A DNA stretch of 38,148 nt from a virus, in IMG/VR virus record IMGVR_UViG_3300021503_000002, positions 1 through 38,148 of that record; one strand, given 5' to 3'. The notes beneath the pieces were generated by a model, which had not been told where the DNA came from, did not search any database, and saw nothing but the letters and a program-made list of their open reading frames with translations. Below, in pieces: positions 5,121 through 11,424 of this stretch. The position numbers and the translations under genes were made by a program. Positions within the stretch are counted from its first letter, which is position 1. Each line of letters begins with the position of its first letter.

Positions 5121-7402
5121 TGCTTGTTGGCGAGGCTCCTGGGGCTGAGGAAGATCGAACAGGTCTTCCCTTTAAAGGCCCTGCAGGAAAGACCTTAAAT
5201 ATCCTATTGGCTAAAGCTGGTATTATAAGAGAAGAATGTCTTATAGCCAACGTGGCAAGGGAGAGGCCTCCCAAGAACAATATAGGATATTACTTCCATG
5301 ATAAAAAGCAAACAATTCCCAAACCAGAACTATCCGCCTGGATTGAAGAACTAAAGAGAGATATAGAAACCTATAAGCCCAATGTTGTAGTAGCCCTTGG
5401 AGCGACAGCCCTTTGGGCCTTAACAGGTATAAGAGGAATAAAGTCCGCCAGGGGCTATATCATGGAGTCTACTCTTGTTCCTGGACAAAAAGTCCTTCCT
5501 ACCTATCATCCTCAGGCTGTTGGATATTCTTGGAATCTATCCTATATAGCAGTTCTTGATCTAAAAAAGGCTCTCTACCACAGTGCTTTTCCAGGGATAA
5601 GAAAGGATAACAGAACCTTTGACATAGATCCTTCGAAAGATGCTTTTATAGATATATGTAAGAATGTATTTCTAAAAGAAAACAAGCCCTTAGCAGTAGA
5701 TATTGAGGCTACTAAAGCTCATATAAATAGAATAGGCTTTTCTAATAGTCCTTATTGGGGAGTATCCTTAGGAATCTTAGATGGTTCTTATCCAAGATTT
5801 CCTGAACGAGACGAATTAGAGATATGGTATTGGATAGCAAAGGTTTTGTCATCTGTTCCCTTAGTTTTCCACAATGCTACTTATGACATAAGCGTTTTAT
5901 GGAAGAGGAATCATATCTACTGCAAAAATATCTATATGGACACAATGATAGCAGCCCATTGTTGCTGGCCAGAATTACCAAGAAGCCTGGACTTTGTGTC
6001 AAGCATTTGCTTAGATGTTCCTATGTGGAAGTTTCTATCTCATGAAGACCCAGGGTTTTACAACGTGCAAGATGCTATTAACACTGCGGCTTTGATAGAG
6101 CCTTTGAAAGATAGGCTAAAAGCCCATCATGAGGAAGAAACCTTCAAAAGAGAAATGTCCTGGATTAAGCCCGCAGCTATGATGCAATTACAAGGAATAG
6201 ATGTTTCTCTTGAAAAAAGAGATAAAATAAGAAAAGATGCCGAAAAAAGGTTAAAAGAAATAGATGCAAAGTTGCTCTCTTTAACTGGAAGGAATGATAT
6301 AAACTATAACAGCCCGGATCAAATAAAGAAACTTTTGTATATAGACTTAGGTCTTCCTCTCCAGTTTAAGAGAAGAAAAAGTATAAGGGAAGACAGAAAA
6401 ATAACCACTGAAGAAAAAGCTTTAAAGAATCTTGCAAGAATGCATGAAGTGCCTGCTTATATAATTAAAAGAAGAAAATGCCAGAAGTTAATATCTACTT
6501 TCTTAGATATAGAAACCTCTCCAGAAGGAAAGATATATACTTCTTATAATATAACAGGCACAGATCTTGGAGGTCGATGGTCTTCAAGCAAGTCCATTAT
6601 AGATCCTTATGGACCAGGAAATCTTCAAAACATACCTAATGCTGCAAGAAAGTTATATACTGTATCAGATGATGAAGTATTATTAGAGGCTGACTATGTT
6701 CAGGCAGAGGCTGTTGTAGTGGCTTATCTAAGCCTTGATATAGCCCTTATGAAGATGTTCCAAGAATCTTTTGGAATGTCTCCATCTGAGAGAAAAAAAG
6801 ACCATGATGTCCATAGATATACAGCATCTATAATGTACGAAGTAGATATAGACGACGTTACTTCTGAACAACGATCTATAGGGAAAACACTAAGGCATGC
6901 CGGAAATTACGCAGCTGGTCCAGGTGTAGTTGCAGATAAGCTAAATATAACCATGCAACAGGCCAAGCCTTTACTTAAAAGATACTTTGACAAAAACCCT
7001 ATGCTTGTTCTATGGCACAAGCGTATACAAGAAGAGCTGAGAAGATCAAGGACCTTGACAAACCTCTTTGGAAGATCACATCTATTTCTTGATAGATGGG
7101 GAGAGGCTCTCTTTAGAAGGGCTTATGCTTATATTCCACAAACAACAGTAGGTGATCTATTAAATTCTTCTCTAAAAGATTTTTATGAAAGATATGGAGA
7201 TAAATATAAAATATATCTTCAACTTCACGACGCAATTTATTTAAGGATACCAAAGAGAGAAGTAGACACTGTTATTCCTTTATTAAGAACCTGTATGATA
7301 AAAGAAATCCCTGTAGGTCAAGAGATTATGAAAATAGATGTAGATTTCAAGATGGGATCTAACTGGGGAGAGATGGAAGAGCTGGATATATCATGGAGAT
7401 AA
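5075..7402 (+). CDS. UDG-like / 3'-5' exonuclease / family A DNA polymerase fusion
   Basis: 775 aa, the replicative polymerase. Residues 1-175 are a uracil-DNA-glycosylase-fold domain of family 4/5 type: GEAPGAEEDRTGLPFKGPAGKTL (19-41) and TYHPQAV (H145). The usual Fe-S cysteines are missing; the NVxxCRPP position reads NVARERPP. The exonuclease has DIE (D209, E211), N267/D271 and Y329xxxD333, so proofreading looks intact. The PolA palm has motif A DYVQAE (D540, E545), motif B R600/K604/H608 with NY 611-612, and motif C HDA (H718, D719), where the common glutamate is alanine. SPO1-like phage polymerases also carry an N-terminal UDG-like domain, so the fusion has precedent. Confidence 0.9.
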   Translation: MARYIGTVGPPTANIMLVGEAPGAEEDRTGLPFKGPAGKTLNILLAKAGIIREECLIANVARERPPKNNIGYYFHDKKQTIPKPELSAWIEELKRDIETYKPNVVVALGATALWALTGIRGIKSARGYIMESTLVPGQKVLPTYHPQAVGYSWNLSYIAVLDLKKALYHSAFPGIRKDNRTFDIDPSKDAFIDICKNVFLKENKPLAVDIEATKAHINRIGFSNSPYWGVSLGILDGSYPRFPERDELEIWYWIAKVLSSVPLVFHNATYDISVLWKRNHIYCKNIYMDTMIAAHCCWPELPRSLDFVSSICLDVPMWKFLSHEDPGFYNVQDAINTAALIEPLKDRLKAHHEEETFKREMSWIKPAAMMQLQGIDVSLEKRDKIRKDAEKRLKEIDAKLLSLTGRNDINYNSPDQIKKLLYIDLGLPLQFKRRKSIREDRKITTEEKALKNLARMHEVPAYIIKRRKCQKLISTFLDIETSPEGKIYTSYNITGTDLGGRWSSSKSIIDPYGPGNLQNIPNAARKLYTVSDDEVLLEADYVQAEAVVVAYLSLDIALMKMFQESFGMSPSERKKDHDVHRYTASIMYEVDIDDVTSEQRSIGKTLRHAGNYAAGPGVVADKLNITMQQAKPLLKRYFDKNPMLVLWHKRIQEELRRSRTLTNLFGRSHLFLDRWGEALFRRAYAYIPQTTVGDLLNSSLKDFYERYGDKYKIYLQLHDAIYLRIPKREVDTVIPLLRTCMIKEIPVGQEIMKIDVDFKMGSNWGEMEELDISWR

Positions 7403-7557
7403 AGAGAGAAAATCAAGAGCACTTTGAATCAAGTTTAGCTCAGCTCATTGGAGCAGCAATGATAGTTGGAGTAGTTCTCCTTGCACCCTTGGCTTTAGTA
7501 TTTCGGATTCTTGACGGAATAACAAAGTTTACCCTTTGGTTGTTTAAGAAGTTATAA
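7393..7557 (+). CDS. small membrane protein (54 aa)
   Basis: ATG 7393 overlaps the last 10 bases of the polymerase gene (ATGGAGATAA). The product has a charged N-terminus (MEIKRENQEHFESS), a long hydrophobic helix (about residues 16-42, LIGAAMIVGVVLLAPLALVF) and a short basic tail ending FKKL. That is a single-span inner-membrane protein with its basic end probably inside the cell. No family is recognised; it could be a superinfection or lysis-related protein, but nothing shows this. It fills the gap before the next gene exactly. Confidence 0.6.
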   Translation: MEIKRENQEHFESSLAQLIGAAMIVGVVLLAPLALVFRILDGITKFTLWLFKKL

Positions 7558-7568
7558 GGAGAATACCT

Positions 7569-7766
7569 ATGAGCAAGGTCTTGCAACTAACCATCACACA
7601 GAAAATGGATGCCCTGAGTCCACTTTGCCACTGGACTTATGACTGGCATTCTAAAGACAGAGAGCCTCCAACAGAATTTCAGAGATTTTGTCGAAGGCAA
7701 TGGGCAAGGTTGTACCTGAAATATAGAAAAGAAGAAAGATTAAGAACGGAAGAAGATCCGTGGTGA
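7569..7766 (+). CDS. small hypothetical protein (65 aa)
   Basis: Starts at ATG 7569 after AAGGAGAATACCT. Rich in Arg, Trp and Tyr (WTYDWHSKDREPPTEFQRFCRRQWARLYLKYRKEERLR), it is strongly basic and probably helical in the second half. It could bind nucleic acid, but no motif proves this. It ends with TGA overlapping candidate GTG starts of the next gene. Not recognised. Confidence 0.65.
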   Translation: MSKVLQLTITQKMDALSPLCHWTYDWHSKDREPPTEFQRFCRRQWARLYLKYRKEERLRTEEDPW

Positions 7767-7771
7767 TTATT

Positions 7772-7984
7772 ATGGAAAAATACGAGATTTACGAAATAAA
7801 GGCATTATCCTTTGAAGGTAGATTGCGTCTTCAGCATGAATTTGAAATGGCCGGAAAATCTGAAGAGGAAGTAAGGCAGTCCATAACAACACGATGGCCA
7901 GAGTTATATGATATTGAGATAACAAAAAGTATAAAAAAGGAGAAAAGATATGTACTTAGGAAAGGAAGAGGGGTGTTATATTAA
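7772..7984 (+). CDS. small hypothetical protein (70 aa)
   Basis: A 70-residue product from ATG 7772; GTG 7760 and GTG 7763 are in frame and overlap the previous stop, so the start may be four residues earlier. The sequence EKYEIYEIKALSFEGRLRLQHEFEMAGKSEEEVRQSIT suggests a small alpha/beta protein that ends in a basic tail (KKEKRYVLRKGRG). It overlaps the next gene by 35 bp. No known family. Confidence 0.6.
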   Translation: MEKYEIYEIKALSFEGRLRLQHEFEMAGKSEEEVRQSITTRWPELYDIEITKSIKKEKRYVLRKGRGVLY

Positions 7985-8159
7985 TGATAGGATTGATCTT
8001 GAACTAAGCCCTTCTGATCTTGAAAATTTGGTAATACTTACAGAGAAAAAGGCACTTGAAGCCTCAACTTATCTTGAGCAAGGTGCTTGGCGTAATCTAA
8101 AAGATAAGCTACAAAGTCGATTTGATGAATGGAGAAGATTAAGGAACAAGAAAGATTGA
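7950..8159 (+). CDS. small hypothetical protein (69 aa)
   Basis: ATG 7950 follows a good AAAAAGGAGAAAAGAT ribosome site located inside the upstream gene. The product is acidic at first (RIDLELSPSDLENLVILTEKKALEAS), then forms a basic helix (NLKDKLQSRFDEWRRLRNKKD). It is helical throughout and resembles a small two-helix phage accessory protein; no family is recognised. Confidence 0.6.
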   Translation: MYLGKEEGCYINDRIDLELSPSDLENLVILTEKKALEASTYLEQGAWRNLKDKLQSRFDEWRRLRNKKD

Positions 8160-8174
8160 ACGAAAGTAAACAAG

Positions 8175-8447
8175 ATGAAAACACATCTCATTTTTTGTTG
8201 CTGTAGAGCATGTGCCAAAAAAGAAATGGGCGACCTTATCAACTCAACAACAAAATATCAATATAAAGTTAAACATCCAGATACTGTTTTAATCGGGGAC
8301 GTTCGATATATCTTTATAGTCGATATAAACTGTTCTCCAGAGCGTATTAGAGGGCTTTTACCTGAAAGTTTTAGAACTTGTTCGAACTATGTTCTTAGTC
8401 ATGAAGTCTTATGCTATCTTAAATCACATCTTAATAAAAGGAGCTAA
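8175..8447 (+). CDS. Cys-rich hypothetical protein (90 aa)
   Basis: The N-terminus carries CCCRAC within the first 13 residues, and further cysteines occur later (C at about 53, 68 and 80). The middle strand stretch VRYIFIVDINC followed by SPERIRGLLPESFRT suggests a small alpha/beta fold. The ribosome site is weak (AAGTAAACAAG). Arginine codons include CGT and CGA, unlike the AGA/AGG-only polymerase gene, which suggests a separate origin. Function unknown. Confidence 0.55.
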   Translation: MKTHLIFCCCRACAKKEMGDLINSTTKYQYKVKHPDTVLIGDVRYIFIVDINCSPERIRGLLPESFRTCSNYVLSHEVLCYLKSHLNKRS

Positions 8448-8449
8448 TA

Positions 8450-8641
8450 ATGGCCTGTGAATACATTTGCGATGGCTGTGGAAAACGAGAACCTGCAGAG
8501 TTTAATGGCAGGGAATGGACTAAGCCATCTTCATGGTATCAGCGAAGCGATGAGGATGGTATTCAAGATGCTTGTTGCCGAGAGTGTATTGAGATAGTTT
8601 CGAAAAAAACAGGCAAGACATCTGTAGTGTTGCCTGTGTAG
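8450..8641 (+). CDS. small zinc-finger-like phage protein (63 aa)
   Basis: Begins MACEYICDGCGKREPAEF and continues with KPSSWYQRSDEDGIQDACCRECIEIV. Two cysteine pairs (C7/C10 and the CCREC group at about 42-46) should bind zinc. This arrangement, with KP--W--R between the pairs, occurs in small accessory proteins of many phages; their function is unknown to me. It starts 3 bp after the upstream gene with AAAGGAGCTAATA as ribosome site. Confidence 0.7.
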   Translation: MACEYICDGCGKREPAEFNGREWTKPSSWYQRSDEDGIQDACCRECIEIVSKKTGKTSVVLPV

Positions 8642-8659
8642 AGAGAATAGGAGATAAAG

Positions 8660-8722
8660 ATGAAGACATTGAAGGAAATTGTGAGAGATGAGAAGGGAAA
8701 AGGTGGTCGCAGATTCTTGTAG
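8660..8722 (+). CDS. short peptide or frameshifted small gene (20 codons)
   Basis: ATG 8660 has a good ribosome site (ATAGGAGATAAAG) but stops after 20 codons at TAG 8720. Moving one base back near 8719 continues the frame as VDNFGEVDEREN to TAA 8758-8760, which would give a protein of about 33 residues with sensible composition. This may be a minor gene broken by a one-base deletion, or an error in the assembly. The site (TTCTTGTAG) does not resemble a standard slippery heptamer. Confidence 0.35.
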   Translation: MKTLKEIVRDEKGKGGRRFL

Positions 8723-8740
8723 ATAATTTTGGAGAAGTAG

Positions 8741-9082
8741 ATGAAAGAGAAAATGTATAAGATTGAAAAACATGAGGATTATCACACCAGATACAGATTT
8801 CTTAGTCTATATAACGGCATGAGAGGAAGTTGGACTACTTGGGAGAATGCAGTTGAGGAAGGAGAAGCCCACCAGAAGATAGTGTTAGCATTAGCTGGGT
8901 GCAAAGATGCAGAACTTCAGCTTATATCAAAAAAGAATCTTAGTATCCTATACGAGAAGATTTGCACGGCGATCTCACGCTTAGATAAGATTGAGGTATC
9001 CGATGAAAAGTGGGGGTACCAAGTCGAGAAGAAACAGGTCTTGGATATCTTGGATCAAGCGAAGCAAATATTGGAAAGATAA
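8741..9082 (+). CDS. hypothetical protein (113 aa)
   Basis: ATG 8741 is preceded by GGAGAAGTAG at good spacing; an internal ATG at 8753 is less likely. The N-terminal half has aromatic-rich strands (MYKIEKHEDYHTRYRFLSLYNGMRGSWTTW) and the C-terminal half is helical (LQLISKKNLSILYEKICTAISRLDKI). Not recognised. It stops one base before the next ATG, so translation is coupled. Confidence 0.65.
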   Translation: MKEKMYKIEKHEDYHTRYRFLSLYNGMRGSWTTWENAVEEGEAHQKIVLALAGCKDAELQLISKKNLSILYEKICTAISRLDKIEVSDEKWGYQVEKKQVLDILDQAKQILER

Positions 9083-9454
9083 ATGCTACAAATCAAGCAA
9101 CATAACGATGGCACAGTTACAATTGAAGGAACACGATATTCTGAAGCTTTCTTTCGTGAATTAGGATGTAATTTTCCGAGCATGGTAGGGCAAATTCTTA
9201 GAGTAGAAAGAAAGGAAGATGGAGTCATTACTGTTACACGGCTATCACTGAAAGATAGTGATCAATTAACTGATCTAAAGAAAGCCTTACAGGCCGCAAT
9301 ACTGAAAACGAATAGGACAGTCACAAGATGTGTCAACTGCGATCCAGCCGCCAGATCAACTTACGAAATTGATTGGACAGATGAGGTCAAGGAATGGGCA
9401 AAACTGTGTGACTTGGATCTGGAGAAGTATGATCCGCCTATGGAATGGAGGTAA
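9083..9454 (+). CDS. hypothetical protein (123 aa)
   Basis: Begins directly after the previous stop. The first 50 residues are beta-like (QIKQHNDGTVTIEGTRYSEAFF, MVGQILRVERKEDGVITVTRL), the middle is helical, and a TRCVNCDPAA motif with a cysteine pair lies near residue 80. Arg codons CGA, CGT and CGG appear here, unlike in the replication genes. Function unknown. Confidence 0.65.
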   Translation: MLQIKQHNDGTVTIEGTRYSEAFFRELGCNFPSMVGQILRVERKEDGVITVTRLSLKDSDQLTDLKKALQAAILKTNRTVTRCVNCDPAARSTYEIDWTDEVKEWAKLCDLDLEKYDPPMEWR

Positions 9455-9461
9455 GTAAAAC

Positions 9462-9686
9462 ATGAAACCACGTAGAGGATATACAAAAGCCTACAAAGCA
9501 GGAGAAGGATGGAAAAAAGAGAAGAGAAATTGCCTTATTCATGGGTTCTTTGACTGGTCTGATAGAGATGAGGCAGAGCCAGTAGCAGTCGTAGAGTTTG
9601 ACAATGGAATTATTCAAGTAGTAGCTGCTGAGGACGTTGTTTTTACAGAAAGTCATGAAAAATGGGCTACACGAATTTCTTTCTGA
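9462..9686 (+). CDS. hypothetical protein (74 aa), small beta fold
   Basis: Basic N-terminus (KPRRGYTKAYKAGEGWKKEKRN), then CLIHGFFDWSDRDEAEPVAVVEFDNGIIQVVAAEDVVF. The alternating pattern VAVVEFDNGIIQVVAAEDVVF suggests a small SH3-like barrel. Such 'GLFHGF-----EPVAVVE-DGTV--V---DI-F' proteins occur in phage accessory regions and in small bacterial genes. Probably structural or regulatory; not proven. Start ATG 9462 follows GGAGGTAAG. Confidence 0.65.
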   Translation: MKPRRGYTKAYKAGEGWKKEKRNCLIHGFFDWSDRDEAEPVAVVEFDNGIIQVVAAEDVVFTESHEKWATRISF

Positions 9687-9701
9687 CTAAGAAAATAAAT
9701 T

Positions 9702-9845
9702 ATGAGAGATGGTCTATACAGAATTAAAAAGTCTTATCTTTGTGCAGGCTTTGTCATCAAAAACAATAAAGTTATTGCCTGCGCACCAATTCTAAGAAAG
9801 AAAATAAATTACTGGAAAACAATTGCTACATGGATTTGTTTATAG
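9702..9845 (+). CDS. conserved phage micro-protein (47 aa, 'CAGF...APILR' type)
   Basis: A 47-residue product from ATG 9702 to TAG 9843-9845. It reads LYRIKKSYLCAGFVIKNNKV, then IACAPILRKKINYW and IATWICL. The CAGF, CAPILR and W motifs identify a very widespread small phage protein of unknown function that gene finders often skip. The ribosome site is weak (TAAGAAAATAAATT). Its last 25 bases are repeated 539 bp downstream, where they are read in another frame. Confidence 0.7.
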   Translation: MRDGLYRIKKSYLCAGFVIKNNKVIACAPILRKKINYWKTIATWICL

Positions 9846-9847
9846 CT
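9823..9847 (+). repeat. 25-bp direct repeat, left copy
   Basis: Identical to 10362-10386. It covers the last codons and stop of the CAGF micro-gene; weaker similarity (TACTG and A-rich bases) extends about 15 bp upstream and the next bases (aagg versus tagg) also agree partly. A likely partial duplication of the 3' end of the micro-gene. Confidence 0.85.
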
Positions 9848-9891
9848 AAGGATATCTGAATTACCACTTTAAAGAAGAGGAAATATAAAAG

Positions 9892-10161
9892 ATGGAGTGC
9901 CTACATTGCGGAGACTGTTGTTTAAGATTTTCTCCTTTCGGAAATCCCTGTCCGAAACTAATACAAGATGGTTTATTCTTCTTTTGCAGTATTTACTCAA
10001 GCAGACCAGAACAATGCAGAAAACACAGATTCAATGGATTTCGATTTTGCCCCATAGGACTGGAGAAATTAGGGCTGTCTACGCCCATAGAAGTCTCCAT
10101 AAGGATTGATGCTGGATGGGAGAAGATAAAAGCCTTATCTGAGAAAGGAGAAATAAGGTGA
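9892..10161 (+). CDS. YkgJ-family CxxCxxCC iron/zinc-cluster protein
   Basis: 89 aa opening ECLHCGDCCLRFSPFGNPCPKL (C3, C6, C9, C10, C20) and continuing with FFCSIYSSRPEQCRKHRF and FCPIG. This is the YkgJ/UPF0153 cysteine pattern (CxxCxxCC ... C-xY--RP--CR), thought to bind a metal cluster. Small phage versions are common and their role is unknown. ATG 9892 follows GAGGAAATATAAAAG. The stop TGA overlaps the GTG start of the next micro-gene (GTGA). Confidence 0.8.
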   Translation: MECLHCGDCCLRFSPFGNPCPKLIQDGLFFFCSIYSSRPEQCRKHRFNGFRFCPIGLEKLGLSTPIEVSIRIDAGWEKIKALSEKGEIR

Positions 10162-10322
10162 ATGGAAGGAAGGCCAAGCAACTTAGAAAAGCAATCTACG
10201 GTGACTTTTCAATTAGGAGCCCTGAATATACCATAGACATAAATGGAACAATTCGCTGTGAAGGGAGAAGGAAGCTTTATAAAGAAGCCAAGAAGGTGTA
10301 TCGGAAGGTGCAAAATGAGTAA
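10158..10322 (+). CDS. conserved basic phage micro-protein (54 aa, 'NGRKAKQLRKAIYGD' type)
   Basis: Starts with GTG 10158, overlapping the stop of the YkgJ-like gene, with GAGAAAGGAGAAATAAG just upstream as ribosome site. The product opens NGRKAKQLRKAIYGDFSIR, continues with YTIDINGTIRCEGRRKLYKEAKK, and is strongly basic. This pattern (RKAK-LRKA-YGD-S---Y ... RR-LY-EAKK) is a recurring small protein of phage accessory regions, possibly nucleic-acid binding. Its short length and GTG start make it easy to miss. It overlaps the next tiny frame by 8 bp. Confidence 0.7.
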   Translation: MNGRKAKQLRKAIYGDFSIRSPEYTIDINGTIRCEGRRKLYKEAKKVYRKVQNE

Positions 10323-10389
10323 GAAGTGGCTATGGAAAATGCAATACTGTAAAGAGAACAGTTGCTACATGGATTTGTTTATAGCTTAG
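10315..10389 (+). CDS. 24-residue peptide frame, possibly remnant of a duplicated gene end
   Basis: ATG 10315 to TAG 10387-10389, reading MSKKWLWKMQYCKENSCYMD and ending LFIA. Its last third is the second copy of the 25-bp repeat that ends the CAGF micro-gene, here in a different frame. It overlaps the basic micro-protein by 8 bp. It is either a tiny peptide gene or, more probably, a decayed duplicate of the micro-gene's 3' end. Confidence 0.3.
   Translation: MSKKWLWKMQYCKENSCYMDLFIA
10362..10386 (+). repeat. 25-bp direct repeat, right copy
   Basis: Identical to 9823-9847. The two copies flank the YkgJ-like gene and the basic micro-gene, so recombination between them would delete exactly those two genes. 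Confidence 0.85.
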
Positions 10390-10398
10390 GAGAAGCGT

Positions 10399-10605
10399 AT
10401 GAAACCAGAAGAGCAATTAGCTGAATTAGAAAAACATCTTAGACAAAGAATCGAGGTCCTTGGAGGAGACTTGAAACTTGTAACAGAGATTTCTTACTAT
10501 ATGAGTACCTTTGTTTTGGAACAATTTAATCCTCCTTATAGATTTCTGACCAAAGAAATAGCTTACGAGCTTGTAGAAGCTTTTTTAAAGATAAAGGACA
10601 GATAA
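10399..10605 (+). CDS. small helical hypothetical protein (68 aa)
   Basis: ATG 10399 follows TAGGAGAAGCGT. The product is predominantly helical and acidic (PEEQLAELEKHLRQRIEVLGGDLKLVTEISYYMSTFVLEQF), ending with LVEAFLKIKDR. No cysteines, membrane segment or known motif. It lies 4 bp before the DUF1599-like gene and may work with it. Not recognised. Confidence 0.65.
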   Translation: MKPEEQLAELEKHLRQRIEVLGGDLKLVTEISYYMSTFVLEQFNPPYRFLTKEIAYELVEAFLKIKDR

Positions 10606-10609
10606 GAAA

Positions 10610-10912
10610 ATGAACCAAGATACACTAATGAATATAATCAAGCAAAGACATCAAGCATGTCTTTCGACACTTGACTATAAGTCAACAATATATTCACCTC
10701 GTAATGATAGACTTTCTAATTTCAAGGACGTAGCATCTATGAACCAAACAACTCCACAAAGTGCTTTATGGAGTATGGTAAGTAAGCACATTATTGCTGT
10801 AAGGGATATGATTCTTTCTGGCAAGGTTCCCTCAGGGCAATGGATTGAAGAACATCTTGGAGATATTCATAATTATATGTTTTTACTTGAAGCTATTTGG
10901 AGGGAGAAATGA
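10610..10912 (+). CDS. DUF1599-like protein (nucleotide-modification-associated, MazG-like?)
   Basis: 100 aa. The core NDRLSNFKDVASMNQTTPQSALWSMVSKHIIAVRDMI, then QWIEEHLGDIHNYMFLLEAIW, matches the pattern of DUF1599 and related phage proteins (R--NF---A-----P--A------KH------M---------EE---D--NY--LL). That family has been linked to phage nucleotide modification and has an all-alpha fold like MazG-type NTP pyrophosphohydrolases. The EE...D...Y residues could hold metal. It sits directly before thyX, overlapping by 4 bp, which supports a role in nucleotide pools. The family call is moderate. Confidence 0.55.
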   Translation: MNQDTLMNIIKQRHQACLSTLDYKSTIYSPRNDRLSNFKDVASMNQTTPQSALWSMVSKHIIAVRDMILSGKVPSGQWIEEHLGDIHNYMFLLEAIWREK

Positions 10913-11424
10913 AGATAGTAGATCAATCAGTTGAGCTTCTTTGGATAACTACTGATCCAGAGAAACAGATTGAAAGAGCAGGGAGAACATGCTATAAAAG
11001 CGAAGATAGAATTACTCATGATTCCGCTGGCAGATTTGTAGCTATGTTAAGAGACTCTGGCCACCATGCTATGCTGGAACACGCCGTTGCTTCTTTTAAG
11101 ATTATAACCGATAGAGGAATATCTCATGAGATTGTCAGACATAGAATAGCAAGCTATGCACAAGAATCAACGAGATACTGCAATTACAGTAAGAAGAAGT
11201 TCGGAAATGAATGCGCCTTCATCCAACCTCCAGACCTGAGCTATGGACAAACAATTGCCTGGAGAAGAGCCTGTAAAAGTGCAGAGGATACTTACTTTGA
11301 GTTATTAGATGCAGGCTGTTCTCCACAGATCGCAAGAGCAGTCTTACCAAACTGCCTAAAGACTGAAATAGCAAATCACATCAAAGAAATACTCCTCCAA
11401 TATGCTCCAAATGTTATAAAATGA
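10909..11424 (+). CDS. thyX: flavin-dependent thymidylate synthase ThyX, shortened at C-terminus
   Basis: 171 aa; it would make dTMP from dUMP using FAD and methylene-tetrahydrofolate. The ThyX signature is clear: RHRIASYAQESTRY (residues 77-90), preceded by GRTCYKS and LEHAVASFKI. Normal ThyX is about 210-250 aa. Here ARAVLPNCLKTEIA jumps directly to HIKEILLQYAPNVIK, so the segment that usually reads N-R-----F--LR---AQ-E(I/M)R is missing. That segment holds an arginine needed for dUMP binding in characterised enzymes. The frame is uninterrupted, so it looks like an in-frame deletion of roughly 25-30 residues. ATG 10909 follows GGAGGGAG; it overlaps the next gene by 4 bp. Confidence 0.85.
   Translation: MKIVDQSVELLWITTDPEKQIERAGRTCYKSEDRITHDSAGRFVAMLRDSGHHAMLEHAVASFKIITDRGISHEIVRHRIASYAQESTRYCNYSKKKFGNECAFIQPPDLSYGQTIAWRRACKSAEDTYFELLDAGCSPQIARAVLPNCLKTEIANHIKEILLQYAPNVIK

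Noticed and set aside
9083-9454. Zinc-finger call for the CVNC motif of the 123-aa protein
   Set aside because: Only one cysteine pair is present, with no second pair at suitable distance.
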